This document shows positions 34,493 to 44,100 of a stretch of 64,000 bases of DNA, piece after piece (the first letter of the stretch is position 1; every line of letters starts with the position of its first letter). The translations under genes and the position numbers were made by a program. Source of the stretch: CAWJFJ01 sp963800065 (GTDB lineage Bacteria > Actinomycetota > Acidimicrobiia > Acidimicrobiales > UBA8190); the NCBI GenBank assembly GCA_963800065.1, contig CAWCZO010000002.1, positions 248,001-312,000 of the forward strand. The letters run 5' to 3'. The notes under the pieces are model-generated. The model made no database searches. It saw nothing but the letters and a program-made list of their open reading frames with translations, and was not told where the DNA came from.

Positions 34493-35041
34493 GTGGCAGA
34501 GACGGGAAGTGACGTGGACGAAGGCACGGTGGCACCGTCACCGGACCACCGGTCGGGCCGAGGGTCCACCAGGCGGGGCCTGGCCATCGCCGGCTCCGTC
34601 GCCGTCGTGGTGGTCGTCGTCGACCAGCTCACGAAGTCGTGGGCCGTGCGCCGTCTCTCGCACGGCGAGATCCACGTGGTGTGGAAGCTCGATCTGGAGC
34701 TGACGTACAACTCGGGGGCGTCGTTCGGCCTGGCCCGGGGCTGGGCCCCGGTCATCGCCGGGCTCGCCGTCACCGCCGTCGTGCTCCTGTTCTCGGCCGT
34801 CCGCCATGTGCGGTCGGACGCCCTGAACGTCGCCCTGGGCCTGATCATCGGGGGCGCCCTCGGGAACCTGACCGATCGGCTGGTGCGGGGACATCACGGA
34901 TCCGTCGTCGACTTCATCGCCCTGCACTTCTGGCCGACCTTCAACGTGGCCGACTCCTGCGTGGTGATCGGCGCCATCGCCGCCGCCCTGCTCATCTCCC
35001 GCCGGCCCGGATCCGACGCCGATGGTGGTGGGACCCCGTGA
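34493..35041 (+). CDS. lspA: Lipoprotein signal peptidase II
   Basis: Aspartyl protease that removes signal peptides from diacylglyceryl-modified lipoproteins. The 182 residues have an extended hydrophilic N-terminus (1-30) and four membrane helices. The catalytic aspartates are in GALGNLTDR (about 123-131) and FNVADS (about 150-155), with NSGASFG also conserved. GTG 34493 is preceded by AGGAA. Its substrate in this window may include the lipoprotein at 51358. rluD overlaps its stop as GTGA. Confidence 0.95.
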   Translation: MAETGSDVDEGTVAPSPDHRSGRGSTRRGLAIAGSVAVVVVVVDQLTKSWAVRRLSHGEIHVVWKLDLELTYNSGASFGLARGWAPVIAGLAVTAVVLLFSAVRHVRSDALNVALGLIIGGALGNLTDRLVRGHHGSVVDFIALHFWPTFNVADSCVVIGAIAAALLISRRPGSDADGGGTP

Positions 35042-36015
35042 GCGACGCCGTGGAGGCCGGAGGGGCGTTCGAAACGGTGGTCCCCGCCACGCTGGGGGGC
35101 GAGCGTGTCGACCGTGCCGTCGCCCTTCTCACCGGCCTGCCCCGGAGCGCGGTGGCCGAGATGGTGAACGAGGGCCGGGTGGCGGTGGACGGTCAGCGCG
35201 TCGATGTCCGCAGCCGGGCCCTCGTCGTCGGCCAGGTGCTGCGGGTGGAGATCGCCCCGCCCGTCCACCTGGGTCCCCGGGCCGACGCCGCCGTCGAGTT
35301 CGCCGTCGTCCACGAGGATCCTCACCTGATCGTGATCGACAAGCCGGCGGGGCTGGTCGTCCATCACGGTGCCGGGCACGGCGGCGGCACCCTGGTCGAC
35401 GGGCTCCTGGCCCGTTTCCCCGAGCTGGCCGAGCTGGCCCCGGCCGGCGCCGGCGACGCCGACCGACCGGGCATCGTGCACCGTCTCGACAAAGGCACGT
35501 CGGGGCTCCTGGTGGTGGCCCGGACCGTCGAGGCCTACGTCTCGCTCAGCCGGCAGTTGCGCGAACACACGGCCGGCCGGCATTACCGCGCCCTCGTGGC
35601 CGGAACGGTGGCCGACGACGCCGGGGTGGTGGACGCACCCATCGGGCGTTCACCGCGTCAGCCGACCCGTATGGCGGTGACCAGGGGAGGGCGCCCGGCC
35701 CGCACGGCATACACCGTGGTGGCCAGGTACCGCCAGCCGTTGGAGGCCACGTTGATCGAAGCCACGCTCGACACCGGCCGCACGCACCAGGTCCGTGTCC
35801 ATCTGGCCGCCATCGGCCATCCCGTGCTCGGCGACGACCGCTACTGGGCGACGACGGCCCGTCCTCCTGCCGGCCAGGCGTGGCTGGCCCCGGGCCGCCT
35901 CTTCCTCCACGCCTCCCGGCTCAGCCTCGACCACCCCGGCAGCGGCGAGCCCAGGAACTGGGAGTCACCCCTGCCCCCCGATCTCGAGGCCGTCCTTCGG
36001 CGACTGGGGGCGTGA
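35038..36015 (+). CDS. RluD-type 23S rRNA pseudouridine synthase
   Basis: A 325-residue RluA/RluD family enzyme. It starts with an S4 domain (ERVDRAVALLTGLPRSAVAEMVNEGRV in part, about 20-50), followed by the catalytic domain with IDKPAGLVVH, the active-site motif HRLDKGTSGLLVVA (Asp about 151), and LDTGRTHQVRVHL. RluD in E. coli modifies helix 69. The lspA-rluD pair is the normal actinobacterial arrangement and the two overlap by GTGA. The gene converges on the sigma factor. Confidence 0.92.
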   Translation: MSDAVEAGGAFETVVPATLGGERVDRAVALLTGLPRSAVAEMVNEGRVAVDGQRVDVRSRALVVGQVLRVEIAPPVHLGPRADAAVEFAVVHEDPHLIVIDKPAGLVVHHGAGHGGGTLVDGLLARFPELAELAPAGAGDADRPGIVHRLDKGTSGLLVVARTVEAYVSLSRQLREHTAGRHYRALVAGTVADDAGVVDAPIGRSPRQPTRMAVTRGGRPARTAYTVVARYRQPLEATLIEATLDTGRTHQVRVHLAAIGHPVLGDDRYWATTARPPAGQAWLAPGRLFLHASRLSLDHPGSGEPRNWESPLPPDLEAVLRRLGA

Positions 36016-36030
36016 CCCGGGGTCGCCCAC

Positions 36031-36867
36031 TCAGGCCGCTTCGTGGGCGGCCTCCACCTCGGGGAGGTCGGCCAGGTGCTGCAGGGCGCGCGTCTCGGCC
36101 TGGCGGGCCCGGCGGACACCGATCCCCAGCCGGCTGGCCGTGGCCTGGAGCGACGCCGGACCGCCGCCGTCGAGGCCGAAGCGGATGCGCACCACGTCGC
36201 GCTCGAGCTCGTCGAGACCCTCGACCGCCCGTCGGACGCGTTCGAGGACGAGACGCCGTTCGACGTCCTCTTCGAACTGGTTGTCGTCGGACGCCACCAG
36301 GTCCCCGAGAGCCGAGCCGGTGTCGCCCCCGGTGGGCTGATCGAGGCTGGCCACCACCCGGGCCACGCCCTTGAGCGATCGCAGTGCCTTGTCGTCGACG
36401 CCGCTGGCTTCGGCCACCTCCTCCGGGGTGGGGTCGCGCTGCAGCTCGGTGGCCAGCTCCCAGGTCATCCGGTCGGCCCGTTGCGCCTGTTCGGCCACCT
36501 CCATCGGAACCCGGATGGTGGTGCCATGTTGCTGGACGGCGCGCTGGAGGGCCTGCCGGATCCACCACGTGGCGTACGTCGAGAACCGGAAGCCGCGTTG
36601 CCAGTCGAACTTGTCGACCGCCCGCATGAGCCCGAACGTGCCCTCCTGCACCAGGTCGGCGAAGTCGACGCCGCGGTCCTGGTAGCGCCGGGCCCAGTGG
36701 ACGACCAGCCTCAGGTTGGCGGCGATCATGGCCCGCCGGGCCTCGTCGTCCCCGTCGGCCACCCGCTTGGCCAACTCGGTCTGCTCGTCGGCGTCGGGAA
36801 GGGGGTACTGGTCCAGGTCGTCCAGGAAATACCGCACGCTGTCTGGGGTGCTCGTGAATTTCGCCAT
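36031..36867 (-). CDS. RNA polymerase sigma factor, RpoD-like group 2
   Basis: A 278-residue sigma-70 factor lacking region 1.1. Region 1.2 is DSVRYFLDDLDQYPLP (about 8-23), region 2 includes NLRLVVHWARRYQDRGVDFADL and FRFSTYATWWIRQAL (-10 recognition), region 3 is RVPMEVAEQAQR, and region 4 ends with the helix-turn-helix ATASRLGIGVRRARQAETRAL. Short length and divergence in region 4.2 suggest a group 2 (SigB/HrdC-like) factor rather than the primary SigA. ATG 36867 with GAGG upstream is preferred to the open frame reaching 36930. Confidence 0.88.
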   Translation of the reverse strand: MAKFTSTPDSVRYFLDDLDQYPLPDADEQTELAKRVADGDDEARRAMIAANLRLVVHWARRYQDRGVDFADLVQEGTFGLMRAVDKFDWQRGFRFSTYATWWIRQALQRAVQQHGTTIRVPMEVAEQAQRADRMTWELATELQRDPTPEEVAEASGVDDKALRSLKGVARVVASLDQPTGGDTGSALGDLVASDDNQFEEDVERRLVLERVRRAVEGLDELERDVVRIRFGLDGGGPASLQATASRLGIGVRRARQAETRALQHLADLPEVEAAHEAA

Positions 36868-36879
36868 TTCTGCCTCGTG

Positions 36880-36909
36880 ATCGTACGTACTTGCTCTCGC
36901 ACAGAACAA
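36880..36909 (-). promoter_or_regulatory. Sigma factor gene promoter
   Basis: On the minus strand TTGTTC (36909-36904), 18 nt, TACGAT (36885-36880), 12 nt before the ATG at 36867 with GAGG in the leader. Confidence 0.55.
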
Positions 36910-36995
36910 CACGGGTGTCGTCCCCCGCATTCCTGATACGGGGCACTCTCGGGGTCCGGTTTGCGGACCGGGTCGAGCGGTGGTGCGCTCTGGAG

Positions 36996-37613
36996 GTGTC
37001 CCTGGCCGCCCCGCCCCCCCGCACTCCCCCCGGATCGGGGCGTCTCGTCACGGTCCGCCACGGGGCCACGGCGTGGAGCACGAGCCTGCGGCACACCGGG
37101 CGGACCGATCTCCCGCTCGAGCCCGAGGGTCGTGACCAGGCCCGAACCGTGGGCCGGCGCCTGGCCGGCCACCGTTTCGCCCTGGTGCTGGTGAGCCCCC
37201 TGGCGCGCGCCCGGGAGACGAGCGAGCTGGCCGGCTTCGCCGACGCCGAGGTCTGCGACGACCTCCGGGAGTGGGACTACGGCGCCTTCGAGGGCAGGAC
37301 CACGGCCGATATCCGCTCCGAGCACCCGGGGTGGTCGTTGTGGCTCGACGGCGCCCCCGGCGGGGAGACCCTGGCCCTGGTGACGGCGCGTGCCGACCGC
37401 GTGGTGGCCCTGGTCCGGGCCGTGGCCGGCGACGTCCTCGTCTTCGCCCACGCCCACATCCTGCGCGTGGTGGCGGCCCGCTGGCTGTCGCTCCCGGGCG
37501 GCGACGGCGCCCGCTGGGTCCTCGGTCCGGCCAGCGTCAGTGTCCTCGGCTGGGAGCGCGAGACCCCTGTCATCGAGCGGTGGAACGACACCGGCGGGCG
37601 CCCGTTGGGCTGA
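36996..37613 (+). CDS. Histidine phosphatase (phosphoglycerate mutase-like) family protein
   Basis: A 205-residue branch-1 histidine phosphatase. The catalytic block is LVTVRHGATAWS (His in RHG, about residue 20), with the second motif LVLVSPLARARETSEL, the proton donor Glu in LREWDYGAFEGR, and the C-terminal VFAHAHILRVVAARWL carrying the second His. GTG 36996 is the best in-frame start; the open frame extends to TTG 36891 over the sigma promoter. Substrate unknown: members include cofactor-dependent mutases, alpha-ribazole phosphatase and broad phosphatases. Confidence 0.83.
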   Translation: MSLAAPPPRTPPGSGRLVTVRHGATAWSTSLRHTGRTDLPLEPEGRDQARTVGRRLAGHRFALVLVSPLARARETSELAGFADAEVCDDLREWDYGAFEGRTTADIRSEHPGWSLWLDGAPGGETLALVTARADRVVALVRAVAGDVLVFAHAHILRVVAARWLSLPGGDGARWVLGPASVSVLGWERETPVIERWNDTGGRPLG

Positions 37614-37628
37614 GCGGGACGGGCCCGT

Positions 37629-38762
37629 TCAGGCGGGCTGGACCCGATCGCCCTCGGGCTTGTCGGGCCGGCGGTCGACGGGGCGTTGCGGGAAGCTGGG
37701 GGCGCCGGTGGCCTCCTCGGGATAGCGCCGGCCGCCGGTCCAGGCGCCCGGCGGGGCGAAGACGATGTTGGTCAGCGCGTAGGCGATCGACTCGTAGTTG
37801 ACCCGCCATCCCTTGAAGTGGGCCCATGCCTCCTCGGCCGTGCGTTCGAGGGGGACGCCGGCCAGTTCCAGGCGGGCCACCGCTTCGACGAAGTCCTCGA
37901 AGGGCAACTCGATAGCGGCGTCCGGCCGGGGATCGGGGTCGAACGGGATGTGGATGGCGCGGGCGATGTCGCGCAGGCAGGTGAACCCCATGCGTACGCA
38001 CAGCCTGGCTTCGGCCGGGGCCCCCGTCGGGCACACGGCCATGTAGAGGGCGGCCGAGTCGAGGACGGCGATGAGTCCGACGAGCCACGAATTGGTGGGA
38101 TGGGGCGAGCGCATGTAGATCAACGCCGGATAGGTCGTGTGGCTCTCGGCCACGTCGGCCGACCAGCGTTCCCATTCGCCGTAGAACTCGTCCAGGTTTC
38201 CCTCGATGCCCACCAGGTAGTGACGGGCGAGCAATTCCGGGCCCCACGCGGGGGTGCCGGCCCGGCTCTCGAGCATGGTCACGAGGGTCTCGCGCCGGTT
38301 GAAGGAGTCGTAGAGGGCGGGGAGATAGGCGATCTGCAGGGCGATGACGAGCAGGCCGAAGGCGGCCGCCAAGAAGGCCACCACCTCGGGCGCCGGATGG
38401 CTCTCGGTGGCGAATCCGAGCGTGAAGATCGACGAGCCGGCCTCGATGAACGAATGGCCGAACGACCCGTTCCCGGTGCTCCAGATGATGAGGGCGAAGC
38501 CGGCGAGCCCCGAACACAACCAGATGCCGAGGCGCAACAGCATCACCACGGGCTCGAGGCTGGTGAGCAGGTAGTCGCGCGTGGGGAAAGAGTTGACCCG
38601 GCCCACCCCGACGTGGACGGCCTTGCGGAAGAGCCGGGAAGCCACCGCCACCGGGCCCGAGGTGTGAGGACGGGGGACGACCAGGGCGCGCACCAGGTCG
38701 TAGAGGTCGCCGGCGACGAGGACGACACCGGCGATGCCGACGACCCATTTCAAAACGGTCAC
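37629..38762 (-). CDS. Ion-channel-like membrane protein with degenerate selectivity filter
   Basis: A 377-residue membrane protein. It has an N-terminal helix (VLKWVVGIAGVVLVAGDLYDL), a second helix (about 65-90), a short re-entrant-like segment reading SFIEAGSSIFTLGFAT, and a third helix (VVAFLAAAFGLLVIALQIAYL). The helix-loop-helix resembles two-TM potassium channels, in which the filter is TVGYG; here it reads TLGFA. A soluble C-terminal region of about 220 residues follows, with conserved-looking LARHYLVGIEGNLDEFYGEWERW. GTG 38762 has GGAGAG upstream. Transport function is inferred only; it may be a sensor. Confidence 0.6.
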   Translation of the reverse strand: MTVLKWVVGIAGVVLVAGDLYDLVRALVVPRPHTSGPVAVASRLFRKAVHVGVGRVNSFPTRDYLLTSLEPVVMLLRLGIWLCSGLAGFALIIWSTGNGSFGHSFIEAGSSIFTLGFATESHPAPEVVAFLAAAFGLLVIALQIAYLPALYDSFNRRETLVTMLESRAGTPAWGPELLARHYLVGIEGNLDEFYGEWERWSADVAESHTTYPALIYMRSPHPTNSWLVGLIAVLDSAALYMAVCPTGAPAEARLCVRMGFTCLRDIARAIHIPFDPDPRPDAAIELPFEDFVEAVARLELAGVPLERTAEEAWAHFKGWRVNYESIAYALTNIVFAPPGAWTGGRRYPEEATGAPSFPQRPVDRRPDKPEGDRVQPA

Positions 38763-38790
38763 CGGGCGGCTCTCCGGGCTGGGACGGCGC

Positions 38791-39234
38791 TCAGTGGAGG
38801 GATCGGGCCGGGGCGTTGCCGAGGGACCGGGAGACCATGTCGGCCAGCGTGAAGGAGTCCAGGTGCTCGCGCATGTGCTCACCGACCTCCGACCAGACGG
38901 CCAGCAGGATGCACTGACCCTCGTGCTCGCAGGCACCGTTCTCGTGGGGACGCCCGAAGTCGCCGGCCACGATGGGACCGTCCACGGCATGGACGATCTC
39001 GCTCAAGGTGATCTCCTCGGGGCGCCGGGCCAGGACGTAGCCGCCGCCCACGCCCCGCTTGGAGCGGACGAGACCGGCGCCTTTGAGGGCCAGGAGGATC
39101 TGCTCCAGATAGGGCTGGGGCAACCCGGTGCGTTCGGCGATGTCACGGACCGACGTCGGCCCGAGGGCGTCACCATGGAGGGCCAGGGAGAGAAGGGCAC
39201 GGCTGGCATAGTCCCCCCGGGTCGAGACTTTCAC
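38791..39234 (-). CDS. Rrf2-family iron-sulfur-type transcriptional regulator
   Basis: A 147-residue winged-helix regulator (MKVSTRGDYASRALLSLAL, SVRDIAERTGLPQPYLEQIL, GVGGGYVLAR). The Fe-S-binding loop, usually three Cys, reads ACEHEGQC with two Cys (about 110 and 116) and adjacent His/Glu. GTG 39234 lies 6 nt after TAACAT (39246-39241) without a Shine-Dalgarno. It diverges from the phosphatase-fold gene at 39313 over 78 bp and may control it and itself. Rrf2 members include IscR, NsrR and RsrR; which class this is cannot be told. Confidence 0.88.
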   Translation of the reverse strand: MKVSTRGDYASRALLSLALHGDALGPTSVRDIAERTGLPQPYLEQILLALKGAGLVRSKRGVGGGYVLARRPEEITLSEIVHAVDGPIVAGDFGRPHENGACEHEGQCILLAVWSEVGEHMREHLDSFTLADMVSRSLGNAPARSLH

Positions 39235-39312
39235 GGTCCGATGTTACCCGGCCGACCTGCTCGTTCCGCTGGGCGGGGTGAGGACGCCGACCGGGCGTGG
39301 ATACAGTGCGCT
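39235..39312. promoter_or_regulatory. Divergent promoters of the Rrf2 gene and the phosphatase-fold gene
   Basis: The minus-strand TAACAT (39246-39241) and plus-strand TACAGT (39302-39307) each lie 5-6 nt from their start codons, so both transcripts look leaderless. No convincing -35 boxes are visible. The 78-bp region is the natural place for Rrf2 binding sites. Confidence 0.55.
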
Positions 39313-40437
39313 GTGCCCGTCGAGCCCGTTCTGCCCGATTACGGGGGAGCGTGTCTGTCGTCGGTCGTCCCCGCCCTCCTGGATCGCTTCCGCTCCGACG
39401 TCCCGTCGTGGCTCCCCGGCCCGGCCCGGGGAGCCCGCCAGGTGGTCCTGCTCGTTCTCGACGGCCTCGGATGGCAGCAGTTGCAGACGGACGCGGCCTG
39501 TGCGCCCACCGTGGCCGCCGGTGTGGGCGGGCCCATCACGTCGGTCGTCCCCACCACCACGGCCACCGCTCTCACCTCCATCACGACCGGGCGCCCCCCG
39601 GCCGGGCACGGGGTGGTGGGCTATCGCATGCGCGTCGGGGGTGACGACGCGGTGGGCGACGAGGTGATGAACGTCCTGCGCTGGCGGACGGGCAGCGGTG
39701 ACATGCGCCAACGGCGACCGGCCACGGCCTTTCAGTCGACGCCGCCGTTCGGTGGCCTGGCCGTTCCGGCCGTGACCAGGACGGAATTCGCATCGACGGG
39801 GTTCACCGCCGCCCATCTGGCCGGGGCCCGGCTGGTGGGCTGGTCGGTCCCCTCGACCCTGGTCGTCGAGGTCCGAAGGCTGCTGGGCGACGGCGAGCCG
39901 TTCGTCTACGCCTACTACGACGGCCTGGACAAGGTGGCCCACGAGCGCGGACTGGGCCGCTACTACGCCCAGGAGCTGCGGACCGTCGACCGCCTGGTGG
40001 GTGACATCGCCGACGCGCTCCCGCCGGGGGCGGCGCTCCTGGTCACGTCGGATCACGGACAGGTGGAGGTGGGGACGTCGGCCCGGTTGCCCGGCCCCGA
40101 ATTGCTGGCCTCTGTCGAGATGCTGTCGGGTGAAGGCCGGTTCCGCTGGCTCCACGCGCGCCGGGGCGCCACCGCCGACGTGGAGGCTGCCGCCGTGGAC
40201 GCCCACGGCGACGAGGCCTGGGTCCGCAGCCGCGAGCAGATCGTCGACGAAGGATGGTTCGGTGGCCCCCTCAGCCCCGAGGTGGCCCACCGCCTGGGTG
40301 ACGTGGCCCTGGTGGCCCGGGAGCCGGTGGCCTTCCTCGACCCGGCGGACACCGGCGAGACCCGCCTGCTGGCCCGGCACGGGTCACTCACGGCGGCCGA
40401 GATGTACGTTCCCCTGGTGGCGTGGGCCAACAGATGA
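39313..40437 (+). CDS. Alkaline phosphatase superfamily protein (phosphodiesterase/nucleotide pyrophosphatase-like)
   Basis: A 374-residue type I phosphodiesterase/nucleotide pyrophosphatase fold. Metal and nucleophile motifs occur in family order: LLVLDGLGW (Asp), SVVPTTTATALTSITTG (Thr nucleophile region, about 79), YYDGLDKVAHERG (Asp and His, about 205), TSDHGQVEVG (Asp-His, about 247). No signal peptide or membrane helix is evident, so it appears cytosolic. GTG 39313 follows TACAGT by 5 nt. Substrate unknown; nucleotides, phosphonates and phosphosugars are all possible. Confidence 0.85.
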   Translation: MPVEPVLPDYGGACLSSVVPALLDRFRSDVPSWLPGPARGARQVVLLVLDGLGWQQLQTDAACAPTVAAGVGGPITSVVPTTTATALTSITTGRPPAGHGVVGYRMRVGGDDAVGDEVMNVLRWRTGSGDMRQRRPATAFQSTPPFGGLAVPAVTRTEFASTGFTAAHLAGARLVGWSVPSTLVVEVRRLLGDGEPFVYAYYDGLDKVAHERGLGRYYAQELRTVDRLVGDIADALPPGAALLVTSDHGQVEVGTSARLPGPELLASVEMLSGEGRFRWLHARRGATADVEAAAVDAHGDEAWVRSREQIVDEGWFGGPLSPEVAHRLGDVALVAREPVAFLDPADTGETRLLARHGSLTAAEMYVPLVAWANR

Positions 40438-40449
40438 GTCGGCCCGTAC

Positions 40450-40478
40450 TTGGCCCGACGGGGCACCTTTGGCAGGAT
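40450..40478 (+). promoter_or_regulatory. bpa promoter, probably leaderless
   Basis: TTGGCC (40450-40455), 17 nt, CAGGAT (40473-40478). GTG 40486 follows after 7 nt, the same geometry as divIVA. Confidence 0.6.
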
Positions 40479-40485
40479 CGTGGTC

Positions 40486-41010
40486 GTGGACGATAAGAGC
40501 GAAGCAGGCGAGAAGGACACGGCCGAAGCGGTTCTCGTCGAGCCGGGGGACCGTTCGACCCTCACGGACGGACCCGCCGCCGAGGGCTCGGACGATGAAC
40601 CGATCGAGTCGGTCGAGCAGCCGGCCAAGGTCATGCGGATCGGTTCGATGGTGAAACAGCTCCTCGACGAGGTGCGCAGCGCCCCCCTCGACGAGGCCAG
40701 CCGGACCCGGCTGCGTGAGATCTACGAGCAGTCGATCCGGGAGCTGGCCGGGGCCCTCAGCCCGGACCTGGCCGCCGAGCTCGACCGGATGGCCCTGCCC
40801 TTCGACGAGGCGGTCCCCTCCGAAGCAGAGCTCCGGATCGCCCAGGCCCAGCTGGTCGGGTGGCTCGAGGGCCTGTTCCACGGCATCCAGGCCACCCTCA
40901 TGGCCCAGCAGATGGCGGCCCGGGCCCAGCTCACGGAGATGCGTCAGCCGGGGCTGCCCGCCGGGCGCGGCCCGGGCGAGCCCGCCCCGAGGCCCGGCGC
41001 CTACCTCTGA
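40486..41010 (+). CDS. bpa: Bacterial proteasome activator Bpa (DUF2587)
   Basis: Forms an ATP-independent ring that opens the 20S proteasome gate and delivers unfolded proteins. The 174-residue protein has an acidic disordered N-terminus, then the strongly conserved core VEQPAKVMRIGSMVKQLLDEV, APLDEASRTRLREIYEQSIREL, and AELRIAQAQLVGWLEGLFHGIQ, continuing AQQMAARAQL. The C-terminus GAYL corresponds to the GQYL docking tail of the mycobacterial protein. The start is GTG 40486 by promoter geometry; the open frame reaches 40450. Its presence implies a 20S proteasome elsewhere in the genome. Identification is by conserved blocks I recognise from Mycobacterium. Confidence 0.93.
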   Translation: MDDKSEAGEKDTAEAVLVEPGDRSTLTDGPAAEGSDDEPIESVEQPAKVMRIGSMVKQLLDEVRSAPLDEASRTRLREIYEQSIRELAGALSPDLAAELDRMALPFDEAVPSEAELRIAQAQLVGWLEGLFHGIQATLMAQQMAARAQLTEMRQPGLPAGRGPGEPAPRPGAYL

Positions 41011-41031
41011 GCGCCCGCCACCCCCACTTGG

Positions 41032-41111
41032 TAGGGTCACAAAACCACAGTGTTGTAGTTCACCGGTGCTGACCAGGCAGCGCCCGTCACAGTAGGAGGG
41101 GTCGACGGCGC
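41032..41111 (+). promoter_or_regulatory. dnaE leader with -10 box and imperfect dyad
   Basis: TAGGGT (41032-41037) is a good -10; no clear -35. The leader carries an imperfect dyad at about 41044-41061 (AACCACAGTGTTGTAGTT, 12 of 18 positions symmetrical) and GGAGGGG about 10 nt before the ATG. It does not match the SOS box. Confidence 0.45.
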
Positions 41112-44100
41112 ATGGCCGGCGAGAGATCGTTCGCCCATCTGCACACGCACACCGAGTACTCGATGCTCGACGGCGCGGCCCGGATCGGCGACCTGGTCGA
41201 CGCCGCCCTGGCCGACGGTCAACCGGCACTCGGCATCACCGACCACGGCAACATGTACGGGGTCCTCGACTTCTACCCGCGGTGCCAGGAGAAGGGCATC
41301 ACACCGGTGATCGGTACCGAGGCGTACATGGCGGGGGACTCCCGCCACGAACGGCCGGTGCGTCGGGGCAAGGTGGACGACACCGGTGGTGACGTCGACG
41401 GGGGCGAGAAGCTCTATTACCACCTGACGCTTCTGGCTGAGACCACCCAGGGGTACGGGAACCTCATGAAGCTCTCGTCGGCCGCCTATCTCGAGGGCTA
41501 CTACTACAAGCCGCGGGTGGACTGGGAGCTCCTGGAGAGGCACCACCCCGGTCTGATCGCCACCACCGGATGCCTGGGAGGCGTCGTCCTGCAGGCGCTG
41601 TTGGCCAATGACGACGAACGGGCCCTCAAGCTGGCCGGCCGGCTCCAGGACATCTTCGGTCGCGACAACCTGTTCGTGGAGCTGCAGGACCACGGGTTGG
41701 CGGCCCAGCGCCGGACCAATCCGGCCCTCGTCCGCATCGCCCGCCAACTGGGGGCGCCCCTCATCGCCACCAACGACAGTCACTACACTCATCGCGACGA
41801 CGCCGTGGCCCACGACGCCCTCCTGTGCGTGCAGACGGGTGCCCTCATCGATGATCCCAAGCGATTCAAGTTCGAGGGGGAGGAGCATTACCTCAAGTCG
41901 GCGGCCGAGATGCGGACCCTGTTCTCGGAGGTTCCCGAGGCGTGCGACAACACGTTGCTCATCGCCGAGCGGGCGAACGTCGAGATCGAATTCGGGGTCA
42001 ACGCCCTTCCCGAATTCCCGGTGCCGGACGAATTCACCGGCGCCGGTTACGAGGAACGAGCCGATGCCTACCTCCGTCACCTGTCCTTTGAAGGGGCACG
42101 GATGCGCTACGGCGACCCGCTGCCGCCCGGTGTCGAGGAACGACTGAACTACGAGCTGGGCGTCATCACCAACATGGGTTTCTCGGCGTACTTCCTCGTC
42201 GTGTGGGACCTCATCCACCACGCCCGGACGAGCGGCATCCGCGTCGGCCCCGGACGGGGCTCGGCGGCAGGGTGTTGTGTGGCGTACTGCCTCCAGATCG
42301 TCGACCTCGACCCCATCCGCTACGACCTCCTGTTCGAGCGCTTCTTGAACCCGGGTCGCAAGCAGATGCCCGACATCGACATGGACTTCGACGAGCGGTA
42401 CCGGGCGGAGATGATCCGCTATGCCGCCGAGCGCTACGGCGACGATCGCGTGGCGCAGATCGTGACGTTCTCCACGATCAAGGCCCGGGCCGCCGTGCGC
42501 GACGCGGCCCGGGTTCTCGGCTTGCCGTACGTCGTGGGAGACCGGATCGCCAAGGCGATGCCACCGCTGATCATGGGACGCGACACCCCCCTGCGGGCGT
42601 GCCTCGACCGGATCGACGGACAGGATGACGGCTACGCCGCCGCCCAGCAGCTACGGGAGATGTACGCGTCGGACCCCGAAGCGCGCCGTGTGATCGACGT
42701 GGCCAAGGGACTCGAGGGTCTCCGGCGTCAGGACGGCATCCACGCCGCCGCCGTGGTGATCACCAAGGAGCCCCTCACCGAGTATCTCCCCGTCCAACGC
42801 AAGCCGGAGAGCGGTCAAGCCGTCACCGAGGCACCGATCGTCACCCAGTACGAGATGCACGGCGTCGAGCAGCTGGGCTTGCTCAAGATGGACTTTCTGG
42901 GCTTGCGGAACCTGTCGGTCATCGAACGGGCCCTCGACCTGGTGGCCCGCACCGAAGGAGCGCGCCCCGACATCGACGCCATCGCCCTCGACGACGCCGA
43001 CACCTTTGCGGCGCTGTGCCGGGGTGACTCCATCGGCGTGTTCCAGCTCGAAGGCGGCCCCATGCGGTCGCTCATGCGGTCGCTCGCCCCCACGTCGTTC
43101 GACGATGTCGCCGCCCTGGTGGCTCTGTACCGTCCCGGGCCGATGGCGGCGAACATGCACAAGGACTACGCCGACCGCAAGAACAATCGGAAGCCGGTCA
43201 CGTACCTGCACCCCGATCTCGCCCCCATCCTGGGCGACACCTACGGGTTGATGATCTATCAGGAATCGGTCATGCGGGTGGCCCAGAAGTTCGCCGGCTA
43301 CACCCTCGCCGAGGCCGACAATCTCCGCAAGGCATGCGGGAAGAAGATTCGCAAGATGATCCGGGCCGAACGCAAGAAGTTCGTGGCCGGCTGCGTCACC
43401 CAGGGGTACGACGAGACGTTGGGGACGGCGCTGTTCGACATCATCGAGCCCTTCGCCGACTACGCCTTCAACAAGTCGCACTCCTACGGCTACGGCCTGG
43501 TGGCCTACCAGACGGCCTGGTTGAAGGCCCACTACCCGGTGGAGTACCTCGCCGCTCTCTTGACGTCGGTCAAGGACGACAAGGACCGGACGGCGGTCTA
43601 CCTGGGGGAGTGCCGCTCGCTCGGCATCGAGGTCCTGGTGCCCGACGTCAACACGTCGGCCGCCGAGTTCACGCCCATCGTGGGCGACGACGGGGCCCGG
43701 CGAATCGTCTTCGGTCTTGCCGCCGTCCGCAACGTGGGTGAGGGCCTCGTCGAGCGGATCGTGGCCGAGCGCGAGGAGAACGGGCCGTTTGTGGACTTCT
43801 ACGACTTCGCCCGGCGTGTCGATCCGATGGTCCTGAACAAGCGGACGGTGGAATCCCTGGTGAAGGCCGGGGCCTTCGATTCGCTCGGGCACGTCCGCCA
43901 GGGCCTGTGTCTCGTCTACGAGGACATCGTCGATCGGACGCTCGAGCGGCGCCGTGAGGAACAGGCCGGGATCTCCACGCTGTTCTCCTCCATCGAGGGA
44001 TTCGCCGCCGACGGCGACAGCGCCCCCGGTGGACCGGCCGGATACGCCGACGTCAGGGTGCCCATTCCCGACACCGAATTCGCCAAGACGCAGCGGCTGG

